A stretch of DNA of 24,313 bases, taken from the NCBI GenBank assembly GCA_036351335.1, contig JAZBOW010000225.1:1-24313 (forward strand), in the 5' to 3' direction. How positions within the stretch are numbered: the stretch's first letter is position 1; the number at the start of each line of letters is the position of its first letter. Shown in pieces: positions 6,807 through 14,516 of this stretch. Below the pieces are notes generated by a model that made no database searches, was not told the DNA's origin, and saw only the letters and a program-made list of their open reading frames with translations. A program made the translations under genes and the position numbers. The DNA comes from UBA4459 sp036351335. Its GTDB lineage: Bacteria; Bacteroidota; Bacteroidia; Bacteroidales; F082.

Positions 6807-7709
6807 ATGAAAATTTTAGTCCCTACAGATTTTTCGGATCATTCGTTTTACGCCCTTAAAGTAGCCGCCAGTATTTCAAAAAAAGTAAAATCGGAAATTA
6901 ATCTGGTGCATATAACGAATATTATTCCTGCAATTCAGGAAATCAGTATGCAGGATATTAAAAAAGCAAACGAGAAAATTGAAACCTACGCCAGGGAAGA
7001 AATAAACAGAATTATTTCTTTCGATCGATTTAAAAACACGACTATTTCACCATATGTGTTATCCAACATAAAAGTGTGGGAATTATTGAATGATGACAGG
7101 TTTAAAGATACTGACCTGATTGTAATCGGTTCGCATGGCAAGGGTGGTGTCAACAAATTCCTGATCGGTTCCAATGCAGAAAAAGTGATCAGGATGGCTT
7201 CCTGCCCTGTTTTAACCATAAAAAACGACATGGAATCATTTCATTTAAAAAGAATGGTATTTGCCTCAGATTTCTTCACAGAATCTTTTAAAGTTTTTGA
7301 TCAAATAAAAATATTTGCCGAATTATATGACGCTCATATTGATTTACTAAAAATCATAACGCCTAAAAACTTTGAACCCACTCCTGAAAGCCTCAGGCTG
7401 ATGAACAACTTTGTGAAAAAATTTGGCCTGGACAAAACTGCCATCCATATTTATAATGCACACAGCATCGAAAAAGGTATTACTGATTTCTGCGATGAAG
7501 TAAGAGCAGATATGATTGCACTGGAAACACACGGGCGAACAGGACTATCGCATATCATTAACGGAAGTCTGGCAGAAAATGTAGCCCTACATGAGGATCG
7601 TCCTGTTTTGAGTGTAAAAATTATAGAATATCCTGAGAACATTTCCGGCTTAAAAAGATATATAATCTATCAGGAAAAATTAGAAGCAGAAAGCAACCCA
7701 ATATCTTAG
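6807..7709 (+). CDS. Tandem universal stress protein (two UspA domains)
   Basis: A 300-residue protein made of two Usp domains, about 1-140 and 149-276. The first begins MKILVPTDFSDHS and holds the complete nucleotide-binding motif G-x2-G-x9-G-S (G108, G111, G121, S122). The second has ETHGRTGLSHIINGS, where the first glycine of the motif is Glu, so its ATP binding may be weaker. Proteins of this family bind ATP or act as stress-induced dimers in the cytoplasm. Double-domain forms are common in anaerobes, often under FNR-type or redox control. It lies in the 6061 operon, 38 bp after the unknown gene and close to a permease gene. The ATG start opens directly on the first beta strand. Confidence 0.92.
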   Translation: MKILVPTDFSDHSFYALKVAASISKKVKSEINLVHITNIIPAIQEISMQDIKKANEKIETYAREEINRIISFDRFKNTTISPYVLSNIKVWELLNDDRFKDTDLIVIGSHGKGGVNKFLIGSNAEKVIRMASCPVLTIKNDMESFHLKRMVFASDFFTESFKVFDQIKIFAELYDAHIDLLKIITPKNFEPTPESLRLMNNFVKKFGLDKTAIHIYNAHSIEKGITDFCDEVRADMIALETHGRTGLSHIINGSLAENVALHEDRPVLSVKIIEYPENISGLKRYIIYQEKLEAESNPIS

Positions 7710-7746
7710 CTGCTAAGACATTAATTTGAACCTTATTAAGAACCCT

Positions 7747-8787
7747 ATGATCTCTCCTTTATTCAGTCATCTGTTGATTCCGTTCATTATAGCCATGTTT
7801 CTTGCTATCAATATGGGAGGAAGTGGCACTGCACCTGCTTTTTCTGCCGCATACGGAGCCAATATTATTAAAAAGAGCCTCATTCCAGGATTATTTGGAA
7901 TGATGGTTTTTCTGGGCGCCATCATTGCCGGAAAAGGAACAGCCACCACAATTGGCAAAGGATTATTAGCTCCTGAAATGATGAGCTTAACAGTCGTTTC
8001 AATTATTCTGTTCTCAGTAGCCATAGCGCTTCTAATAGCGAATTTGTTTGGCATTCCGCAATCAACAAGCCAGGCCACAGTTTTATCGGTAACGGCTGCA
8101 GCCATTTATTTTCATGCCTTAAACTCTGACAAACTTTTGTTGGAGATCATTCCAAGCTGGTTTATACTGCCGATTATAGCTTTTCTTCTTAGTCTGTTCA
8201 TTGGCAAGTATATATACAAACCGATCAGAAAAAAAGGATACATATTGTCAAAAAAAGTAAACGAAAGTCCCATTCTACATTGCTTAATCATCATTATGTC
8301 GTTGTATGTGGCTTTTTCTATTGGCGCTAACAATGTAGCCAATGCAGCCGGGCCAATTGCTACCATGACAATGAATGAATTAAGTATTGAGAGTACCGGT
8401 AAGAACTTTGTACTGATTATGATATTGGCCACTTTAATTGTGGCTCCAAACTTTGGAATTGGTAGCTCGATCTTCGGACACAAGGTCGTTAAAAAAACAG
8501 GTAAAGAGATATTTCTCTTTGGAAAAATTGAAGCGGTAATTATTGCCTTTATCTCGGCAAGTCTCTTATTGACAGCATCTTTAACAAAAGGAATCCCAAC
8601 TTCACTGGTTCAATTAAATGTAGGTGCCATCTTGGGGATTGGTGTGTCTAAACTGGGATTTAAGAATGTTTTCAGAAAGACTGAAGTCAATAAATTTTTT
8701 GTCATGTGGATTATTTCTCCACTCGTTGCTTTTCTTTTAACCCTTATTTTATTATATTTCGCTAACAAACTGGAATATCTACAATAA
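7747..8787 (+). CDS. PiT-family anion permease, CysP-like (sulfate or phosphate)
   Basis: An inner-membrane transporter of about 346 residues with roughly ten hydrophobic segments. It has the inverted internal repeat of the PiT family: FLAINMGGSGTAPAFSAAYGANIIKK near the N-terminus matches the second copy FSIGANNVANAAGPIATM. The first copy is closer to the sulfate permease CysP of Bacillus (AMNIGASGAAAS) than to phosphate PiT proteins, and the length also fits CysP. Sulfate is therefore a plausible substrate, but phosphate or another anion cannot be ruled out. I place the start at the ATG at 7747. An in-frame TTG at 7726 would add seven residues. It follows the Usp gene by 37 bp and probably belongs to the same operon. 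Confidence 0.85.
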   Translation: MISPLFSHLLIPFIIAMFLAINMGGSGTAPAFSAAYGANIIKKSLIPGLFGMMVFLGAIIAGKGTATTIGKGLLAPEMMSLTVVSIILFSVAIALLIANLFGIPQSTSQATVLSVTAAAIYFHALNSDKLLLEIIPSWFILPIIAFLLSLFIGKYIYKPIRKKGYILSKKVNESPILHCLIIIMSLYVAFSIGANNVANAAGPIATMTMNELSIESTGKNFVLIMILATLIVAPNFGIGSSIFGHKVVKKTGKEIFLFGKIEAVIIAFISASLLLTASLTKGIPTSLVQLNVGAILGIGVSKLGFKNVFRKTEVNKFFVMWIISPLVAFLLTLILLYFANKLEYLQ

Positions 8788-8805
8788 ACTTTAAAAAATA
8801 AAAAA

Positions 8806-10017
8806 ATGAAAAAGATTTTCATTCTAAACTCAGCAATGCTTTTAAGCACTTTCCTGTTTGCATACGAATGGGATCGTATCGGACCAGCCAATTTGCACGT
8901 CAACAATTTTAACGTTATTTCTTACAACCTGCCGGTTGAAATCCTTTGTACATCAAATGGCATTTTAATTCATGAGGGAGACGACTGGAACGAATACACT
9001 TACAGTGAATTGCCGGCCTGGAATGCCGTTGTGTTTGATCCAAATAATGTCTTAGTAATTCTTGGCAATGGAAGCTATTCGGATGGGGTGTATAAATTCA
9101 ATTTGACAACCCATGAGTTTGAAATTATTGAATGGTTTCCATTTCCAAATTTTCTTGAGTATTGTGAATATGACAACGCATATTATGCCGGCAGTATGGA
9201 TGGCATGTGGAAATCAACTGATGGCTTAACCTTTACCTTAATTAATTATTTTGACTCAAAAAACTGTCATGCTTTTGCATGGCACGAAAACCATTTTGTG
9301 GTTACTACAGTTACAGAAATACACTGTTCTGAAGATGGCGGTGAAACTTGGTTCCCGGCTCAATCAGCATCCCCGATAATTCAGGATATGGCTTTCCAAA
9401 ATGATGGAAAGTTATATGGTGTTTTTCCTAGCTATTCAAATTCTTCCGGTTTATGGTATTCAGATGACTACGGTGAAAGTTGGAGCGTCGATTTCTATAG
9501 TGATGCGATGCGTGCCGTTGGAATTGATATAGGAGGAAATATTTTTCTGGGATGGGAAGAAATTGGAATTGCGCGCTGGATTCCAGCAACTCAGGAGTTG
9601 GTTCAGTATTTTGATGGGCTACCCAATTTACACATCAATAAAATCACAAAACATCCTGAAATTGACACATATAATATTGTCGCATGTACAGAAAACGGCG
9701 CGTACATACTTACTGATTATTTAGTAGGCATGGAAGAAATCATAGAAAACCTGCACATTAATCTAAGCAATTATCCCAATCCATTTAAAGGAACAACAAC
9801 CGTTCATTTTTCAGTTAACAACACCTGTAAGGTAAGGCTTAGCATTTATAACTCGCTTGGTGAAGAACTGACCATACTATTTGATGGAATGGCTGCAAAA
9901 GGGCAGGAATACAGATTTGAATTGAGCGGATCAGCACTTTCTGAGGGAATGTATTATTGTCGGTTGCAAAGCGAAACAGAAATCAATGCCATGAAGAAAA
10001 TGGTGTGCGTCAAATAA
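8806..10017 (+). CDS. Secreted Asp-box (BNR) repeat protein with type IX sorting domain
   Basis: A 403-residue secreted protein. Residues 1-19 are a signal peptide (MKKIFILNSAMLLSTFLFA, then YEWDRIGP). The body, about 20-310, shows Asp-box motifs typical of beta-propellers of the sialidase/VPS10 type: STDGLTF, SEDGGETW and SDDYGESW. Residues about 316-403 are a type A C-terminal sorting domain (LSNYPNPFKGTTTVHF, then LSIYNSLGEEL, ending AMKKMVCVK). This domain sends proteins across the outer membrane by the type IX system and is often cut off there. No catalytic residues of a sialidase were found. It lies 18 bp after the permease in the same run of genes, an odd partner for stress and transport functions. 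Confidence 0.88.
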   Translation: MKKIFILNSAMLLSTFLFAYEWDRIGPANLHVNNFNVISYNLPVEILCTSNGILIHEGDDWNEYTYSELPAWNAVVFDPNNVLVILGNGSYSDGVYKFNLTTHEFEIIEWFPFPNFLEYCEYDNAYYAGSMDGMWKSTDGLTFTLINYFDSKNCHAFAWHENHFVVTTVTEIHCSEDGGETWFPAQSASPIIQDMAFQNDGKLYGVFPSYSNSSGLWYSDDYGESWSVDFYSDAMRAVGIDIGGNIFLGWEEIGIARWIPATQELVQYFDGLPNLHINKITKHPEIDTYNIVACTENGAYILTDYLVGMEEIIENLHINLSNYPNPFKGTTTVHFSVNNTCKVRLSIYNSLGEELTILFDGMAAKGQEYRFELSGSALSEGMYYCRLQSETEINAMKKMVCVK

Positions 10018-10071
10018 GCTTATGATCTCTTTTTTGGTTCATCTGATTCTGATCATGCTTAATTCAACATC

Positions 10072-10662
10072 ATGAAACAATTAAACCCGGCTGAAAAACA
10101 AGATTCACTTGATGTGCTTAATTACCAGATTAGGTGCTGTAATAATTGTGGCTTATTTGCGAGCCGGAAGTATGCCCTTGTGGGTGAAGGAAATCCTGAC
10201 TCCCCGTTCATGTTTGTGGCCTTATCACCCGGATTTAAAGAGAATGAAGAAAACAAAATGTTCATCGGACCATCGGGCCAGGTATTTAATACACTGTTAC
10301 GTACAGCCAGTATTTCAAGAGAATCTATATTCATGACAAACCTGGTAAAATGCATGTTACCAAAAAACAGAAAACCTAAAAGCGGGGAAATAAAAGCGTG
10401 CATACCATTCTTAATGGAAGAAATTTCAATTGTCAATCCTGAAATTATTGTACCCTTAGGTGCTTATGCCACAAACGCGATTATAGCAGGATTAAATCCG
10501 TATACCCTACCCGGAATAAACTTTTCACGTTTAAATGGTCAGATAACTACTATTAATAAAAGAAAAGTATACCCCCTGCCCCATCCGGCAGCTTTGCTTT
10601 ATAATCCTGGATTTGAATTGAATACGATAGAGAAATATAGAATGCTAAAAAATTATTTATGA
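10072..10662 (+). CDS. Uracil-DNA glycosylase superfamily protein, family 4-like, Fe-S
   Basis: A 196-residue protein of the uracil-DNA glycosylase superfamily. The four cluster cysteines of family 4/5 enzymes are present: C23-x2-C26 near the start and C94-x15-C110 in the middle, so a [4Fe-4S] cluster is expected. The FIGPSG segment (64-69) and HPAALL (171-176) match the family. The catalytic motif A, usually GEAPG followed by xxED, reads ALSPGFKENE (50-59). The first Gly and Glu are lost, so the activity or base preference may differ from true family 4 enzymes. Length fits the family. It stands 54 bp after the secreted protein gene and has no clear promoter of its own. Confidence 0.82.
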   Translation: MKQLNPAEKQDSLDVLNYQIRCCNNCGLFASRKYALVGEGNPDSPFMFVALSPGFKENEENKMFIGPSGQVFNTLLRTASISRESIFMTNLVKCMLPKNRKPKSGEIKACIPFLMEEISIVNPEIIVPLGAYATNAIIAGLNPYTLPGINFSRLNGQITTINKRKVYPLPHPAALLYNPGFELNTIEKYRMLKNYL

Positions 10663-10733
10663 TAACACATCCTATATTGATTTAAATTGATACGTATACG
10701 GATATTACATAAAATGAAGAAAATGTGTAACAT

Positions 10734-11579
10734 ATGAAAACCTATCTTGACTGCTTGCCGTGTTTTATGGGCCAGGCTTTACGTGCAGGACGAATAGCAA
10801 CAAAAGATGAAAAGAAAATCAAAACACTACTGGATGATGTTGGCTGCATGATAAAAGACATTCCCATGGACAACACCCCCCCAGAAACTGGAGATCTTAT
10901 TTATAAGAAGATAAGGGAATTGACTGGAGTCTTTGATCCTTATAAAAAGATCAAAGAAAAAAGTATACATGATGCTCTTAAAATGTATCCGGGATTAAAA
11001 CAGATTGTTAAGAATTCAGATAAGTGCTTACTTACAGCTATCCGTATAGCTATCGCAGGCAATATCATTGATTTTGGAGTAGATAAAACATTTAATCTGG
11101 AGGAAGATATTGAGAAAATTCTTAATCAGGATTTTGCTATTTTTCATTTTCAACAATTTGTAGAACAACTCGAACATGCACAATCAATTCTATATCTTGG
11201 TGATAACGCTGGCGAATCGGTATTTGATAAAATCCTAATTGAGGAACTAGGAAAACCTGTCACCTATGTAGTCCGCGAAATTCCTGTTATTAATGATGTG
11301 ACCTACATAGATGCATTGGACTCGGGATTAGATCAGGTTGCCAATATCATTTCTTCTGGTTGCTCAGCACCGGGTACTATTTTACCTTTATGTAATGACG
11401 AATTTCTTCGTCAGTTTGAAAATGCTGATATGATAATCAGCAAGGGACAGGGAAATTATGAAGGCCTTTCAAATGCTGACCGATCCGTGTTTTTTCTTCT
11501 AAAAACTAAGTGTGAGGTTATAGCTAAGCATTTAAATGTGAAGGAAAACGAAATCGTATTAAAAGCCTCGGATCACTAA
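10734..11579 (+). CDS. DUF89/ARMT1-like family protein (putative damage-control phosphatase)
   Basis: A 281-residue member of the DUF89 family, metal-dependent phosphatases thought to remove damaged phosphometabolites. The prokaryotic subgroup signature CLPC (C7, C10) opens the protein. The conserved core is present: IAIAGNIIDFGV, LYLGDNAGESVFDKILIEEL with the metal-binding Asp and Asn, VREIPVINDVTYIDA and the ISKGQGNYEGL block. The first half is helical. The gene is 16 bp before the cobalamin adenosyltransferase gene, so the two form a likely operon. The gap before it holds TTGATTTAAATTGAT direct repeats and a CGTATACG palindrome but no clear promoter. The physiological substrate is not known. 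Confidence 0.88.
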   Translation: MKTYLDCLPCFMGQALRAGRIATKDEKKIKTLLDDVGCMIKDIPMDNTPPETGDLIYKKIRELTGVFDPYKKIKEKSIHDALKMYPGLKQIVKNSDKCLLTAIRIAIAGNIIDFGVDKTFNLEEDIEKILNQDFAIFHFQQFVEQLEHAQSILYLGDNAGESVFDKILIEELGKPVTYVVREIPVINDVTYIDALDSGLDQVANIISSGCSAPGTILPLCNDEFLRQFENADMIISKGQGNYEGLSNADRSVFFLLKTKCEVIAKHLNVKENEIVLKASDH

Positions 11580-11595
11580 CAGAAAAGTTAATTAT

Positions 11596-12111
11596 ATGAA
11601 AGGATATATTCAAGTTTATACTGGTAATGGAAAAGGGAAAACAACTGCAGCATTTGGACAGGCTTTAAGAGCAATAGGAGCAGGATTTACAGTTTTTATC
11701 GGTCAGTTTGTTAAAGGGAAAACCTACAATGAAAATATCGTTATAACTAAACACCTTAAAAACATTACATTAAAACAATATGGCTTAGGGTGTTTTATTG
11801 TTGACACACCTACTGATAAAGATATTGAGGCCGCTCAAGAAGGTCTTTTTGAAATGAAGAAGGTCATTCAAAGCGGTATGTATGATATGGTAATCATGGA
11901 TGAAGTTAATATCGCCTTGTATTTTAAATTATTTGATGTGGATGAAATAGTGGAGTTGATGAAAAATAAACCCGACCAGGTCGAACTGATCCTTACAGGA
12001 AGGTATGCACCTGACGAAATTATTGATTTAGCAGACATTGTAACTGAAATGAAAGAAGTGAAACATTACTACCAAAAAGGAATTCAAGCCAGAAAAGGAG
12101 TTGAGTTTTAG
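11596..12111 (+). CDS. cobO: Cob(I)yrinic acid a,c-diamide adenosyltransferase (CobO/BtuR type)
   Basis: A 171-residue cytoplasmic enzyme that transfers the adenosyl group of ATP to cob(I)alamin or its precursor, making the coenzyme form of B12. The unusual P-loop GNGKGKTTAAF lies at 10-20, the Walker B-like VIMDEVNIAL follows in the middle, and the family end VKHYYQKGIQARKGVEF closes the protein. Length is normal. Other cobalamin biosynthesis genes are not in the window, so it may serve salvage. A B12-binding-type radical SAM protein is encoded at 21108-22577. It is probably co-transcribed with the DUF89 gene 16 bp upstream. Confidence 0.92.
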   Translation: MKGYIQVYTGNGKGKTTAAFGQALRAIGAGFTVFIGQFVKGKTYNENIVITKHLKNITLKQYGLGCFIVDTPTDKDIEAAQEGLFEMKKVIQSGMYDMVIMDEVNIALYFKLFDVDEIVELMKNKPDQVELILTGRYAPDEIIDLADIVTEMKEVKHYYQKGIQARKGVEF

Positions 12112-12223
12112 ATATACCTTCAATCTATAAATTAGCTAAAATCAAACTACAATAAATGGGCTTGCCATATTACCGTATGAAAACTATTTCACACAAGGAA
12201 TTAATACCATATCAATAAAAACA

Positions 12224-12237
12224 TTGAGAAATCTCAA
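12224..12237. promoter_or_regulatory. FNR-like box before the metallocofactor cluster
   Basis: TTGAG-AAAT-CTCAA has the FNR architecture TTGA-N6-TCAA and lies in a perfect 7-2-7 palindrome (12223-12238). It starts exactly 69 nt before TAATTTTG (12293-12300), the same distance as the boxes before tonB and the 6061 operon. Confidence 0.55.
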
Positions 12238-12292
12238 TACTTCAGTTAAGGCTTAAACACCCGCATTTCAATCCTGTTTCCTGATCTAAAAG

Positions 12293-12300
12293 TAATTTTG
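12293..12300 (+). promoter_or_regulatory. -7 element of the metallocofactor cluster (TAATTTTG)
   Basis: Full match to TAnnTTTG, 50 nt before the DUF5320-like start codon at 12350. No -33 TTTG is seen at 17-23 nt, which fits an activator-dependent promoter. Confidence 0.5.
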
Positions 12301-12349
12301 CATATAAGTTAATTTCATTAATAATAATGAAGTAAAAAAGGAGGTTATT

Positions 12350-12535
12350 ATGCCACGATTAGACAAAACAGGACCCGAAGGAAAAGGACCTAAAACCGGC
12401 AGAGGTTTAGGTGACTGTAATAAAACTACATCCGATGATATGCCAGGCAGATGGTGGAGGGGACGCTTCGGAAGAAGAGGCGCTGGAAGAAACTGGGGAT
12501 TTAGGAATAGAAGAAACGACATCCACGAAGATTAG
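12350..12535 (+). CDS. DUF5320-like Gly/Arg-rich small protein
   Basis: A 61-residue protein starting MPRLDKTGPEGKGPKTGRGL, the signature of the DUF5320 family of small proteins found next to NifX-like and MinD-like genes in anaerobes. The rest is Gly, Arg and Trp-rich (DDMPGRWWRGRFGRRGAGRN) and basic, with one Cys (GDC). It may bind a metal cofactor, nucleic acid or a partner protein; its function is unknown. Its start is fixed by a strong Shine-Dalgarno, AAGGAGG at 12338-12344, 5 nt before the ATG, which is uncommon in this genome and suggests high expression. It is the first gene after the FNR-like box. Confidence 0.85.
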   Translation: MPRLDKTGPEGKGPKTGRGLGDCNKTTSDDMPGRWWRGRFGRRGAGRNWGFRNRRNDIHED

Positions 12536-12623
12536 TAATTACAAAGTGCCATAGACAGTTTAACACTAAATATTTAACTGAAGTTAAGAACTCAGTACAG
12601 GAAAATTATATCCAGATCATACT

Positions 12624-12980
12624 ATGAAAAAAGTTGCAGTACCTGTTGAGAACGATGTGTTGGTAAATGTTTTCGAGCATTGTTTTCAATTTAAAATTTT
12701 CACAATAGAAAATCAAAAAATATCAGATGAGAAATTAATAACTGCGCCGCATCACCAGTTCGGGCTATTCCCATTTTGGCTGGCAACTAACAGCGTTACT
12801 GATGTCATCGCGTATAAAATGTCTCACGAAACTATTAATAAATTCAATTGCCTGAAAATTAATGTATTTGTTGGTGTTGAGAAAAGAGACTCTATCCTTT
12901 TAATTAATGAATTTATAAAAGGCGTACTGGAAACGAATGCAGAAGTATGTGACAATGAAATGCAATCAGCCCATCAATAA
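12624..12980 (+). CDS. NifX/NafY-like dinitrogenase-cofactor family protein, divergent
   Basis: A 118-residue single-domain protein of the NifX/NafY/NifB C-terminal fold, which carries or holds Fe-Mo or other metal-sulfur clusters. The MKKVAVPVENDVLVNVFEHCFQF start follows the family. The usual GGMG loop is replaced by YKMSHETI (about residues 68-75), and the product is the most divergent of the three paralogues in the window. Four cysteines are spread along it. It could have lost cluster binding and act as a partner of the others. It is 88 bp after the DUF5320-like gene and 49 bp before the flavoprotein gene, probably in one operon. The gap before it contains a TTAACT-GA-AGTTAA inverted repeat. 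Confidence 0.75.
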   Translation: MKKVAVPVENDVLVNVFEHCFQFKIFTIENQKISDEKLITAPHHQFGLFPFWLATNSVTDVIAYKMSHETINKFNCLKINVFVGVEKRDSILLINEFIKGVLETNAEVCDNEMQSAHQ

Positions 12981-13029
12981 TAGCTGATATTTTACAATAA
13001 AAATAGTGAACAAATAAAAAAACAAAAAA

Positions 13030-14394
13030 ATGCTTAACACGGATGTTTTAGTAATAGGTAGCAGTGCCGCAGGATTGGTAGCTGCAACAACGGGGAAAAG
13101 AATTTATCCCGATAAAAAAATTACCGTAGTAACGATGATGAATAAAACGCTGATTCCCTGCGGTATTCCCTATGTTTTTGGTTCTGTTGGGAGCACGGAT
13201 AAAGACATTTTACCTGCAGAAAAAATGTTTGACACTGCAGGCATCATCACCATTTATGATGAAGCTGTTTCAATAGACCGTAAAAATAAAAAGGTCAAAC
13301 TTAAAGAAGGTGAAGAGATTTCATATGACAAACTCGTAATTGGTACTGGCTCGATACCAAAAAAACCAAGCTGGCTTAAAGGTAGCGATTTAAAAAATGT
13401 ATTTACGGTTCCTAAAAATAAAAACTACCTCGACGAGATGCAATCCAAATTAAACGGATGCCAAAAAGTAGTAACTATCGGTGCAGGTTTTATTGGAGTT
13501 GAAATGTCTGATGAGTTGACAAAAGCCGGTAAAAATGTAACGCTTATTGAAAAACTGCCTAATATTCTTGGCCTGGCTTTCGATGCAGATGTATCCGTAG
13601 TAGCTGAAAATATACTGAAAGAGAGAGGTGTGAAAATACATACCGGTATAAGTGTGAAGGAAATAATCGGTACGGAGAAGGTTGAAGGGGTTTTACTCGA
13701 AAATGGTGAAAAGATTGAAGCTGATGCCGTGGTTCTTTCTTTGGGCTACACACCAAATATCCAACTCGCCTCTGACGCAGGCTTGCCCGTAACCAGTTTA
13801 GGATTCATAAGAGTTGATGAATACATGCGTACGGAAGACACCGACATTTTTGCGATTGGCGATTGTGCTGAAAAACGCAACTTTGTGACGAGGAAACCCA
13901 GCCCCATCATGCTGGCCTCAACCGCCTGTGCCGAAGCCAGAATTGCCGGTATGAACCTGTACAAATTATCAGCTATAAAAACCTTTAGCGGTACCATTTC
14001 CATTTTTGCGACTGCCATTGGCAATACCGGCTTCGGAGTTGCCGGATTAACCGAAACGGAAGCCAGGGAAGAAGGTTTCGATATTGTGACCGGTGTTTTT
14101 GAGGGAATAGACAGACACCCCGGCACACTGGAAGATGCACACAAACAATTTGTTAAACTGATTGTGGGGAAAGAAGCAGGTGTAATACTCGGCGGTGAAG
14201 TAATGGGCGGATTATCCATTGGGGAACTGACCAATACGATAGGAATTATCATAGAAAACAGGATGACGATAAACTCACTATTGACCGTCCAAATCGGAAC
14301 GCATCCGTTACTCACCGCATCGCCTGCAGGCTATCCGTTAATAAAAGCTGCTGAAAATGCTTCTTCTAAAATCATGTTTGCACATGCAAGTTAA
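13030..14394 (+). CDS. FAD/NAD-dependent oxidoreductase, CoA-disulfide reductase/NADH oxidase-like
   Basis: A 454-residue pyridine nucleotide-disulfide oxidoreductase of the single-cysteine group. The FAD-binding GSSAAG is at 10-15, the redox cysteine C44 sits in TLIPCGIPYVFG, the NAD-binding GAGFIGVEMSDEL comes mid-protein, the second FAD motif FAIGDCAEKRN follows, and the dimerisation domain ends the protein. Relatives reduce CoA disulfide, polysulfide, sulfur or oxygen with NADH; the exact substrate cannot be told. In this neighbourhood it may supply electrons or sulfur to cofactor assembly, or remove oxygen from an FNR-controlled pathway. A strong terminator-like hairpin follows 45 bp after its stop. 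The ATG follows an A-run with no Shine-Dalgarno. Confidence 0.88.
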   Translation: MLNTDVLVIGSSAAGLVAATTGKRIYPDKKITVVTMMNKTLIPCGIPYVFGSVGSTDKDILPAEKMFDTAGIITIYDEAVSIDRKNKKVKLKEGEEISYDKLVIGTGSIPKKPSWLKGSDLKNVFTVPKNKNYLDEMQSKLNGCQKVVTIGAGFIGVEMSDELTKAGKNVTLIEKLPNILGLAFDADVSVVAENILKERGVKIHTGISVKEIIGTEKVEGVLLENGEKIEADAVVLSLGYTPNIQLASDAGLPVTSLGFIRVDEYMRTEDTDIFAIGDCAEKRNFVTRKPSPIMLASTACAEARIAGMNLYKLSAIKTFSGTISIFATAIGNTGFGVAGLTETEAREEGFDIVTGVFEGIDRHPGTLEDAHKQFVKLIVGKEAGVILGGEVMGGLSIGELTNTIGIIIENRMTINSLLTVQIGTHPLLTASPAGYPLIKAAENASSKIMFAHAS

Positions 14395-14438
14395 TAACGA
14401 CGTTAAGTGAGTGTAATTATACATATAAAATCTATTCA

Positions 14439-14477
14439 AATCCCGATCAAAATAACCAGGTTATTATGATCGGGATT
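14439..14477 (+). terminator. Long perfect hairpin, probable terminator
   Basis: AATCCCGATCA (14439-14449) pairs with TGATCGGGATT (14467-14477). Inside it AATAACC (14451-14457) pairs with GGTTATT (14459-14465) around a single A, with one A-A mismatch between the two stems. The total of 18 pairs makes it the strongest hairpin seen in the window. Only a loose T-rich tail follows (GATTTAAATAATT), so partial read-through into the second half of the cluster is possible. Confidence 0.65.
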
Positions 14478-14516
14478 GATTTAAATAATTAAGAGACTGT
14501 ATTTTAAAATTAGAAA

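Noticed and set aside
10689..10711. TTGAT direct repeats and a CGTATACG palindrome before the DUF89 gene as another FNR-like box
   Set aside because: The half-sites are in direct, not inverted, orientation, and no TAnnTTTG element lies at the 69-nt or 33-35-nt spacing seen elsewhere.
13746..14315. A 189-codon minus-strand frame within the flavoprotein gene
   Set aside because: Antisense shadow; the plus-strand frame shows complete FAD and NAD motifs.
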